A program made the translations under genes and the position numbers. 62,260 nt of DNA from Pseudomonas sp. UFMG81 (GTDB lineage Bacteria; Pseudomonadota; Gammaproteobacteria; Pseudomonadales; Pseudomonadaceae). Of this stretch, positions 1 through 7,614 are shown in pieces. The DNA is taken from contig NZ_JACAFQ010000028.1 in NCBI RefSeq assembly GCF_015354575.1, positions 1 to 62,260 on the forward strand, in the 5' to 3' direction. The notes below the pieces were generated by a model. That model had not been told where the DNA came from. It made no database searches and saw only the letters and a program-made list of their open reading frames with translations. Numbering within the stretch: the stretch's first letter is position 1; each line of letters opens with the position of its first letter.

Positions 1-98
1 GTCTGACGCTGCAAAGGGCAGACGAAGCACAGTGAATGATCTGTAGGAAAGCAACTGGGTCTATGTGCTGGAAAATGAGTCTCAAGCAGCGCAGTGCA

Positions 99-229
99 CT
101 GTAGGAGCGGCCTTGTGTCGCGAAAGGGCCGCAAGGCGGCCCCAATATCTCGGCACCCTACACAATTGCCGGGGCTGCTACGCAGCCCTTTCCGACCGGT
201 CCGGCGCCCCGGCAAGGCCGCTCCTACAG
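99..229. repeat. BIME (paired REP), chimeric arms
   Basis: Two inverted REP units whose outer ends read CTGTAGGAGCGGCCTTG and its complement. The left unit continues in the GTGTCGCGAAAGG form. The right unit carries the complement of the GGACCGGTCGGAAAGG form. The tips are G/C-rich imperfect hairpins. The two arms therefore belong to different sub-variants that are found as matched pairs elsewhere in the window (16390-16508 and 20942-21087). Confidence 0.85.
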
Positions 230-272
230 TGGCCTGCACTGCGCGGGAAGTCTGCGGGGTTGTTCCGGACGT

Positions 273-300
273 AAAAAAACACCCCGCCGAGGCGGGGTGT
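273..300 (-). terminator. rho-independent terminator of the nuo operon
   Basis: Read on the minus strand, a 10-bp perfect stem (ACACCCCGCC with its complement, minimal loop) is followed directly by seven T residues. It sits 21 bp beyond the nuoN stop codon, so it should end the nuo transcript. Confidence 0.9.
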
Positions 301-320
301 CTTGTGCTGCTGTCAGCCGA

Positions 321-1790
321 TCAACCGATCAGTTGCAGGCCAGCCTGTTGCACCATCTCCAGCAGTGGCTGCGGGTACACACCCAACACGAAGGCGAGGA
401 TGGCGATGGCCAGCAGCATCACGCCGCCGGTGCGCTGTTCCCACTTCAGCGGGGCGTCGTGGCGACGCAGGTTCGGCTCGACCAGGTACAGGGTGACCAT
501 CACGCGCAGGTAGTAGTACACGCCGATGGCGCTGCCCAGCACCAGGGCACCGACCAGCCACCACAGGTGCGACTCGACGCCGGTGGCGATGATGTAGAAC
601 TTGCCGATGAAGCCTGCGGTCAGCGGGATACCAGCCAGCGACAGCATCATCACGGTCAGTACCGCGGTCAGGTACGGGCGGCGCCAGAACAGGCCGCGGT
701 ACTCGTACAGGGCGTCGGCGTCACGGCCGGCGTACGGCGAGGACATCAGGGTGATCACGCCGAAGGCGCCGAGGCTGGTGATCACGTAGGTGACCAGGTA
801 CACACCCATGGCTTCCATGGCCAGGCCCTTGCTGGCGACCAGGGCGATGACCAGGTAGCCGAAGTGGGCGATGGACGAGTAACCCAGCAGACGCTTGAGG
901 TTGCTCTGGGTCAGCGCCAGCAGGTTGCCGATCAGGATCGAGGCCACGGCGATGACCGCCAGGACGGTGCTCAGCACGCCGCTGCTGGCAGCAGGGGAGA
1001 GCATGAACAGGCGCACGACCACGGCGAACACCGCGACCTTGCTGGCGGTGGCCAGGAACGCGGCCACCGGCGCCGGGGCGCCTTCGTACACGTCCGGGGT
1101 CCACAGGTGGAAGGGTACCAGCGACAGCTTGAACGCCAGGCCTACCAGCATCATGCCCAGGCCCAGCTGAGCCAGCAGGCTTGGCATGCTGGTGGTGGCC
1201 AGGGCCTTGCCGATCTGGTCGAAGGTCAGGCTGCCGGCATCGGCGTACAGCAGGGCCATGCCGAACAGCAGGAAGGCGGAACCGGCGGCCGACAGCACCA
1301 TGTACTTGATGCCGGCTTCCAGCGAGCGCTTGTTGAAGAACGCATACGCCACCAGGCCGTAGACCGGCACCGACAGCAGCTCCAGGCCGATGAACAGGCC
1401 CGCCAGGTGGTTGGCGCTGACCAGCACCAGGCCACCCAGTGCCGACATCAGCAGCAGCAGGTAAAGCTCTTCACGGTTGCCCGGGAAGCCCTTGGAACCT
1501 TCACCCAGGTAGGCGTGGGCAAGGGTCACGCAGGCCAGTGTCGCCACCAGCACGATGGCCATGTACAGGCAGGCGAACTTGTCGATGGTCACCAGCGACG
1601 TGACCGCCAGTGGCGCGACCTTCAGTGCCGGCAGGATCGACAGCAGGGCGAGATTGAGGCCCACGGTGGACAGCAGGAAGGTCTGCGAGTGGTTGCGCTT
1701 CCAGGCGATCGCCAGCATCACCACCACCGTGGTGAGGGTGGTGATCAGCATCGGCGCCAATGCGATGAAGTGTTGAGTGGTGAATTCCAT
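321..1790 (-). CDS. nuoN: NADH-quinone oxidoreductase subunit N
   Basis: Membrane-arm subunit of respiratory complex I, one of three antiporter-like proton-pumping subunits (L, M, N). The 489-aa product is almost entirely hydrophobic and contains the transporter-family core, including the LGYSSIAHFGY stretch and the ATASKVA helix. I start it at the MEFTTQHF methionine (1790). The longer frame would add 20 non-conserved residues that run back into nuoM. It lies 7 bp after nuoM and is the last gene of the operon, followed by a strong terminator. Confidence 0.97.
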   Translation of the reverse strand: MEFTTQHFIALAPMLITTLTTVVVMLAIAWKRNHSQTFLLSTVGLNLALLSILPALKVAPLAVTSLVTIDKFACLYMAIVLVATLACVTLAHAYLGEGSKGFPGNREELYLLLLMSALGGLVLVSANHLAGLFIGLELLSVPVYGLVAYAFFNKRSLEAGIKYMVLSAAGSAFLLFGMALLYADAGSLTFDQIGKALATTSMPSLLAQLGLGMMLVGLAFKLSLVPFHLWTPDVYEGAPAPVAAFLATASKVAVFAVVVRLFMLSPAASSGVLSTVLAVIAVASILIGNLLALTQSNLKRLLGYSSIAHFGYLVIALVASKGLAMEAMGVYLVTYVITSLGAFGVITLMSSPYAGRDADALYEYRGLFWRRPYLTAVLTVMMLSLAGIPLTAGFIGKFYIIATGVESHLWWLVGALVLGSAIGVYYYLRVMVTLYLVEPNLRRHDAPLKWEQRTGGVMLLAIAILAFVLGVYPQPLLEMVQQAGLQLIG

Positions 1791-1797
1791 AGCGCTC

Positions 1798-3330
1798 TTA
1801 CCGGGCCGAAGCGAGTTGAGTGAAAGCGGAACCGAGCCACTGCTGCACACCGCTCATGGTGGCGGCAGAGGTGTCGAGGAACGGCTGCGGATACACGCCC
1901 AGCAGGATCAAGAGGCCAGCCAGGCCCAGCACCATGACCATCTCGCGGGTGTCCATGCCGGCCAGTACGGTGTCGCTCTTGCTTGGGCCGAAGTAGGCAC
2001 GGTGGATCATGATCAGCGAGTAGACCGAACCGAACACCAGGCCGGTGGTGGCGATCACGGTGATCCACGGTACGTGGGCGAAGCTGCCGATCAGGATCAG
2101 GAATTCACCAACGAAGTTGCCGGTGCCAGGCAGGCCCAGCGACGCAGCGGCGAAGAACAGGCTGATGGCCGGAAGATACGCGATGCGGTGCCACAGGCCA
2201 CCCATCTGGCGCATGTCACGGGTGTGCAGGCGCTCGTACAGCTGGCCGGACAGGATGAACAGCGCGGCGGCCGACAGGCCGTGGGCCAGCATCTGGATCA
2301 CCGCGCCTTGCAGGGCCTGCTGGCTGCCGGAGTAGATGCCGATCAGCACGAAGCCCATGTGCGAGACGCTGGAGAAGGCGATCAGGCGCTTGATGTCGGT
2401 TTGCGCGAAGGCCAGGAAGGCACCGTAGAAGATACCGATCAGGCCCAGGGTCATGGCGATCGGCGCAAACTCCGCCGAGGCGTTCGGGAACAGCGGCAGG
2501 GCGAAGCGCAGCAGGCCGTAGGCCGCGGTCTTCAGCAGGATGCCCGCCAGGTCCACGGAACCTGCGGTCGGTGCCTGGGCGTGTGCGTCAGGCAGCCAGG
2601 AGTGGAAGGGTACTACTGGCAGTTTCACCGCGAAGGCGATGAAGAAGCCCAGCATCAGCACGTATTCCACGCCAGCCGGCAGTTCGGCCTTGAGCAGGTC
2701 GCTGTAGTTGAAGGTCAGCACACCGGTGGTGTTGTAGTTGACCAGCACCAGGCCAAGGATCGCCACCAGCATGATCAGGCCGCTGGCCTGGGTGAAGATG
2801 AAGAACTTGGTCGCCGCGTAGATCCGGGTCTTCTTGCCGTCCGACGAACTGTGACCCCAGAGCGCGATGAGGAAGTACATCGGCACCAGCATCATTTCCC
2901 AGAAGAAGAAGAACAGGAACAGGTCCAGGGCCAGGAACACACCGACCACGCCGCCCAGGATCCACATCAGGTTGAGGTGGAAGAAGCCGACGTGGCGCTG
3001 GATCTCTTTCCACGAGCACAGCACCGACAGCACGCCGAGCAGGCCGGTCAGCAGGATCATCAGCAGCGACAGGCCGTCGAGGGCCAGGTGCACGCTGATG
3101 CCGAAGCGCTTGATCCACTCGAACTTGTATTCGAGGGCCCAGTGCGGTTCGGCGCCCGGTGCCGGGGCCAGGGTGTAGTCGCCGTTAGCCCACAGCCACA
3201 GGCCGATGCCGAGCAGCAGGGACATGGTCAGCAGCGCGATCCAGCGGGGCAGGGTGGCGCCGAAGCGCTCGCCCAGCCAGCACAGGAGGCCGCCGATGAA
3301 GGGGATCAGGATCAGCCAAGGCAAAATCAT
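1798..3330 (-). CDS. nuoM: NADH-quinone oxidoreductase subunit M
   Basis: Antiporter-like proton-pumping subunit of complex I in the inner membrane. The 510 aa form about 14 hydrophobic helices and include the family hallmarks PFHSWLPDAHAQAPTAGSV and KRLIAFSSVSHMGFV. Length matches the family (about 500 aa). It lies between nuoL (43 bp upstream) and nuoN, all in one direction, so it is cotranscribed with the rest of nuo. Confidence 0.97.
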   Translation of the reverse strand: MILPWLILIPFIGGLLCWLGERFGATLPRWIALLTMSLLLGIGLWLWANGDYTLAPAPGAEPHWALEYKFEWIKRFGISVHLALDGLSLLMILLTGLLGVLSVLCSWKEIQRHVGFFHLNLMWILGGVVGVFLALDLFLFFFFWEMMLVPMYFLIALWGHSSSDGKKTRIYAATKFFIFTQASGLIMLVAILGLVLVNYNTTGVLTFNYSDLLKAELPAGVEYVLMLGFFIAFAVKLPVVPFHSWLPDAHAQAPTAGSVDLAGILLKTAAYGLLRFALPLFPNASAEFAPIAMTLGLIGIFYGAFLAFAQTDIKRLIAFSSVSHMGFVLIGIYSGSQQALQGAVIQMLAHGLSAAALFILSGQLYERLHTRDMRQMGGLWHRIAYLPAISLFFAAASLGLPGTGNFVGEFLILIGSFAHVPWITVIATTGLVFGSVYSLIMIHRAYFGPSKSDTVLAGMDTREMVMVLGLAGLLILLGVYPQPFLDTSAATMSGVQQWLGSAFTQLASAR

Positions 3331-3373
3331 GACGGGTTGGTTTCCTTTGGCAAAGTCGCAAGGTTCTTCATAG

Positions 3374-5227
3374 TCATACCGCAGCCACTACCACAGCGCC
3401 CAGCACCAGCACGGCGCCGACGGCGATCGAGGCGGTGTACCAACGCAGCTGGCCGGTCTCGGTCTTGCTCATGGCGACGTTGCCGCCGCGAGCCATGCGC
3501 GGGATCAGGCCGATGCTGCGGTCCACCGGGTCCTTGCGCAGGATGTGGCAGATCAGCAGGTACGGTTTGACGAACAGCTTGTCGTAGATCCAGTCGAAGC
3601 CCCAGGCGGCGAACCACCAGGCCGACAGGACGCGACCGATACCACTGTTGGCGATGGCGCTGACGAAGCGACGCTTGCCCAGGAACAGCACCGCGGCCAG
3701 CAGGATACCGGCGATGGCGATGGCGCCCGAGGCGATTTCCAGCGAGTGCTTGGCTTCGCCACCGGCATGGCCGGCGCTTTCAGGCAGCACGCCTGCCAGT
3801 GGCGGGTGGATCCAGGCGCCGATGAAGGTCGACAGCACGATCAGCACGCCCAGCGGCAGCCAGTGGCTGATGCCGTGGCCGGCGTGGGCTTCGGTCTTGG
3901 CTTCGCCGTGGAAGGCGATGAAGATCAGGCGGAAGGTGTACAGCGAGGTCATGAACGCACCGACCAGGCCGGCGTACAGCAGGCCGGTGTTGCCGCTGGC
4001 GAAGGCTTCCCAAAGAATTTCGTCCTTGGAGTAGAAGCCCACGGTCAGGATCGGCAGGGCGGCCAGGGCAGCGCCACCGACCACGAAGCTGGCATAGGCC
4101 AGCGGCAGCTTCTTCCACAGGCCGCCCATCTTGAAGATGTTCTGCTCGTGGTGGCAGGCGACGATCACCGCACCGGAGGCAAGGAACAGCAGGGCCTTGA
4201 AGAAGGCGTGGGTCATCAGGTGGAAGATCGCCGCGTCCCAGGCGCCAACGCCCAGGGCCAGGAACATGTAGCCGATCTGGCTCATGGTCGAGTAGGCGAG
4301 GATACGCTTGATGTCGGTCTGGACCAGGGCGGCGAAGCCGGCAAGAACCAGCGTGACACCGCCGACCACACCGACCAGGTGCAGGATGTCCGGCGCCAGC
4401 AGGAACAGGCCGTTGGTACGGGCGATCAGGTACACGCCCGCGGTCACCATGGTTGCCGCGTGGATCAGTGCCGAAACCGGGGTCGGGCCTGCCATCGCGT
4501 CGGCCAGCCAGGTCTGCAGCGGCAGCTGGGCCGATTTACCGACCGCGCCACCCAGCAGCATCAGGGTGGCCAGGACCATCCAGGTGTCACCGGCCTGGAA
4601 CTTCTGCGGTGCCAGCACCAGCAGCTCCTGCACGTTCAGCGTGCCCAGCTGGGCGAACAGGATGAACAGGCCGATGGCCAGGAACACGTCGCCGATACGG
4701 GTGACGATGAACGCCTTGAGCGCCGCGTTACCGTTGTTGCGGTTGCTGTAGTAGAAACCGATCAACAGGTACGAGCACAGGCCCACGCCTTCCCAACCGA
4801 AGTAGATGAACAGCAGGTTATCGCCCAGCACCAGGAACAGCATGCTGGCGATGAACAGGTTGGTGTACGAGAAGAAGCGCGAGTAACCGGCTTCGCCACG
4901 CATGTACCAGGAGGCGAACAGGTGGATCAAAAAGCCCACGCCGGTGACCACACCCAGCATGGTGACCGACAGGCCATCCACGTACAGGGTGAAGTTGGGG
5001 GCGAAGCCGTCCACCGACATCCACTGCCACAGCAGCTGGCTGTACGCGCCGCCTTCAGGCGGGGCGACGTTGAACTGCCAGATCACGTAGGCGGCGATGG
5101 CCGCCGACAGGCCGACCGAACCGACGCCGATCAGCGCCGACAGGTTCTCGGACCAGCGGCCGCGCGAGAACGACAGCAGCAGGAAGCCGATCAGGGGGAA
5201 TACGAACGTCAGGAAGATAAGGTTCAT
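3374..5227 (-). CDS. nuoL: NADH-quinone oxidoreductase subunit L
   Basis: Largest antiporter-like subunit of complex I (617 aa). In the E. coli and Thermus structures its C-terminal amphipathic helix runs along the membrane arm. Seen here are the NuoL signatures [45 protein letters not shown] and [15 protein letters not shown]. Its ATG overlaps the nuoK stop codon (ATGA), which indicates translational coupling. No frame disruption is visible. Confidence 0.97.
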
Positions 5228-5532
5228 CCGCGCATCTCACTGGCAGCATCGATGTCGAGAGTGTGGAAGCGGCGATACAGCTGCAGCAGGATCGCCAGGC
5301 CAATGCTGGCCTCGGCGGCTGCCAGGCTGATCACCAGAATGAACATCACCTGGCCGTCGGGCTGGACCCAACGGGCACCGGCGACGATGAACGCCAGGGC
5401 AGAGGCGTTCATCATGACTTCCAGGCTCATGAGCACGAAGAGGATGTTGCGGCGGACCATCAGGCCAACCAGACCTAAGCAGAACAGGATGCCGGCGACC
5501 GCCAGACCATGCTCGAGAGGGATAGCACCCAT
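5224..5532 (-). CDS. nuoK: NADH-quinone oxidoreductase subunit K
   Basis: Small membrane subunit of complex I, 102 aa with three transmembrane helices. Conserved glutamates sit in helices two ([13 protein letters not shown]) and three ([12 protein letters not shown]), which in the family form part of the proton channel. Length is typical (100-102 aa). It is separated by 3 bp from nuoJ and overlaps nuoL by 4 bp. Confidence 0.97.
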
Positions 5533-5535
5533 GAT

Positions 5536-6036
5536 TTACTCCTTCGCCTCGTTGCGGCCCAGGTGGAAGGCGGTGACGGCAGCGGCGAGCAGCAGCATCG
5601 AGGCCAGTTCGACCACCAGCAGGTACGGCCCGAACAGGCTGATGCCGACCTCTTTGGCGCTGACAGTGGTACCGCTGATGGCCGCACCCGACGGGGTGAC
5701 GAACAGCACGTAGAGCAGCTCCAGCAGCAGCAGGGCGGCGAGGATCACCGGCCCCGCCCAGATGCCGGGCTTGAGCCAGCCGCGCTCCTGGGCGACCGAG
5801 GCCGGCCCGAGGTTGAGCATCATCACCACGAACACGAACAAGACCATGATGGCGCCGGCGTAGGCGATCACTTCCAGGGCGCCAGCGAATGGTGCACCGA
5901 GGGAGAAGAAGATCATCGCCACGGAAATCAGCGAGATGATCAGGTAGAGCAGGGCGTGCACCGGGTTGGTGCCGGTCACCACGCGCAGCGTGGAGACAAC
6001 GGCGACACCGGATGCGAAGTAGAAAGCGAATTCCAT
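5536..6036 (-). CDS. nuoJ: NADH-quinone oxidoreductase subunit J
   Basis: Membrane subunit of complex I next to the quinone-site end of the membrane arm. The product is 166 aa with five predicted hydrophobic helices. The NPVHALLYLIISLISVA and AYAGAIMVLFVFVVMML stretches are the typical helix 2 and helix 3 motifs, the latter including the pi-bulge region of the family. It lies 10 bp after nuoI in the operon. Confidence 0.96.
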   Translation of the reverse strand: MEFAFYFASGVAVVSTLRVVTGTNPVHALLYLIISLISVAMIFFSLGAPFAGALEVIAYAGAIMVLFVFVVMMLNLGPASVAQERGWLKPGIWAGPVILAALLLLELLYVLFVTPSGAAISGTTVSAKEVGISLFGPYLLVVELASMLLLAAAVTAFHLGRNEAKE

Positions 6037-6046
6037 CTTTCTGTCC

Positions 6047-6595
6047 TTATGGGAGCAAGCTCTTCACGTTGATCGGCTCGGCTTCGTTCTGTGCAGAGCC
6101 TTTCGGCTTGCCAGCGATGGCCATACCGGCAACACGGTAGAAGTTGTAGTCAGGGTTCTTGCCGGGGCCGGAGATCAGCAGATCTTCTTTCTCGTACACC
6201 AGGTCCTGACGCTTGAACTCGGCCATTTCGAAATCCGGAGTGAGCTGGATCGCGGTGGTCGGGCACGCTTCTTCACACAGGCCGCAGAAGATGCAACGCG
6301 AGAAGTTGATGCGGAAGAACTCGGGGTACCAACGGCCGTCCTCGGTCTCGGCCTTCTGCAGCGAGATGCAGCCGACCGGGCAGGCCACCGCGCAGAGGTT
6401 GCACGCTACGCAGCGCTCCTCGCCGTCGGGGTCGCGGGTGAGGACGATGCGGCCGCGGTAGCGCGGCGGCAGGTACACGGGTTCTTCGGGGTACTGCAGG
6501 GTGTCGCGCTTGCGGAACCCGTGGGAGAACACCATCACCAGGCTGCGCAGCTGAGTGCCGGTGCCCTTAACGATGTCGCCGATATACTTGAACAT
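6047..6595 (-). CDS. nuoI: NADH-quinone oxidoreductase subunit I, two 4Fe-4S clusters
   Basis: Peripheral-arm ferredoxin-like subunit (182 aa) that carries clusters N6a and N6b and passes electrons toward N2 in NuoB. Two complete CxxCxxCxxxCP motifs are present: C62, C65, C68, C72 and C101, C104, C107, C111. The N-terminal amphipathic part docks on the membrane arm. It lies 11 bp after nuoH. Confidence 0.97.
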   Translation of the reverse strand: MFKYIGDIVKGTGTQLRSLVMVFSHGFRKRDTLQYPEEPVYLPPRYRGRIVLTRDPDGEERCVACNLCAVACPVGCISLQKAETEDGRWYPEFFRINFSRCIFCGLCEEACPTTAIQLTPDFEMAEFKRQDLVYEKEDLLISGPGKNPDYNFYRVAGMAIAGKPKGSAQNEAEPINVKSLLP

Positions 6596-6606
6596 GGGTC
6601 AAATCC

Positions 6607-7614
6607 TCACTGGGCCGCGACGGCTGGCGTGTTGTAGAGCACGATCGCAGCGGTCACCAGCAAATTGATCAGGGTCAGCGGCAGGCAGAACTTCCAGCTG
6701 AAGTCCATCACCTGGTCATAGCGTGGGCGCGGGATCGAAGCGCGCAGCAGGATGAACAGCATGATGAAGAACGCGGTCTTCAGGGCGAACCAGAAGAACG
6801 GTACTTGCGGCAGCAGGTCGAACGGACCGTGCCAGCCACCGAAGAACAGGGTGACCAGCAGCGCCGAGATCAGGATGATGCCGATGTACTCGCCGACGAA
6901 GAACATGCCCCATTTCATGCCGGCGTATTCGATGTGGTAGCCGTCGGCCAGTTCCTGTTCCGCTTCCGGCTGGTCGAACGGGTGACGGTGGGTCACGGCG
7001 ACGCCAGCGATGAAGAAGGTGCAGAAGCCGAAGAACTGCGGAATGATGAACCACAGGTTCTGGGCCTGGTATTCAACGATGTCGCGCATGTTGAACGAGC
7101 CCACCTGCACCACCACGCCCATCAGCGCCAAACCGAGGAACACTTCGTACGACACGGTCTGCGCCGAAGCACGCAAGCTGCCCAGCAGGGCGTACTTGTT
7201 GTTCGACGACCAGCCGGCGAACAGCACGGCGTACACCGACAGGCCGGCCATGGCGAAGAAGAACAGCAGGCCGATGTTCAGGTCGGCCACGCCCCAGCCC
7301 GGGGTGATTGGGATGATCGAGAAGCCGATCAGCAGGGCGCTCATGGCCACGACCGGCGCCAGGGTGAAGATCATCTTGTCGACGAAGGGCGGGTTCCAGT
7401 CTTCCTTGAAGAACATCTTCAGCATGTCGGCGGCGATCTGGAACATGCCGAACGGGCCGACCCGGTTCGGGCCGTAGCGGTCCTGCCACCAGCCCAGCAG
7501 GCGGCGCTCGACGAAGCTGAGCAGGGCGCCGCAGACCACCACGGCCAGCAGCACCACGATGGCCTTGACGACCTGAATGATCACGTCGATCACTTCGGGG
7601 GTGAACCAGCTCAT
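6607..7614 (-). CDS. nuoH: NADH-quinone oxidoreductase subunit H
   Basis: Membrane subunit (335 aa, about eight helices) that forms much of the quinone-binding chamber at the junction with the peripheral arm. The family signatures RYGPNRVGPFGMFQ and the acidic loop FDQPEAEQELADGYHIEY are intact. The start codon overlaps the nuoG stop by 4 bp, so translation is probably coupled. Confidence 0.97.
   Translation of the reverse strand: MSWFTPEVIDVIIQVVKAIVVLLAVVVCGALLSFVERRLLGWWQDRYGPNRVGPFGMFQIAADMLKMFFKEDWNPPFVDKMIFTLAPVVAMSALLIGFSIIPITPGWGVADLNIGLLFFFAMAGLSVYAVLFAGWSSNNKYALLGSLRASAQTVSYEVFLGLALMGVVVQVGSFNMRDIVEYQAQNLWFIIPQFFGFCTFFIAGVAVTHRHPFDQPEAEQELADGYHIEYAGMKWGMFFVGEYIGIILISALLVTLFFGGWHGPFDLLPQVPFFWFALKTAFFIMLFILLRASIPRPRYDQVMDFSWKFCLPLTLINLLVTAAIVLYNTPAVAAQ

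Larger units (their letters stand above)
1..320. other. intergenic region downstream of nuoN
   Basis: No convincing gene. The stretch holds a paired REP element (about 99-229) and the nuo operon terminator (273-300). Short open frames across it run through the REP palindrome and have no ribosome binding site. What lies left of base 1 is unknown. Confidence 0.7.

Noticed and set aside
297..1823. 508-residue frame on the plus strand opposite nuoN
   Set aside because: It is the mirror of a GC-rich conserved gene; the predicted protein is Gln/His/Arg-rich low-complexity and has no family or ribosome binding site.
3545..5713. 722-residue plus-strand frame across nuoL, nuoK and nuoJ
   Set aside because: Same shadow effect on the opposite strand of true nuo genes; composition is unlike a real protein.
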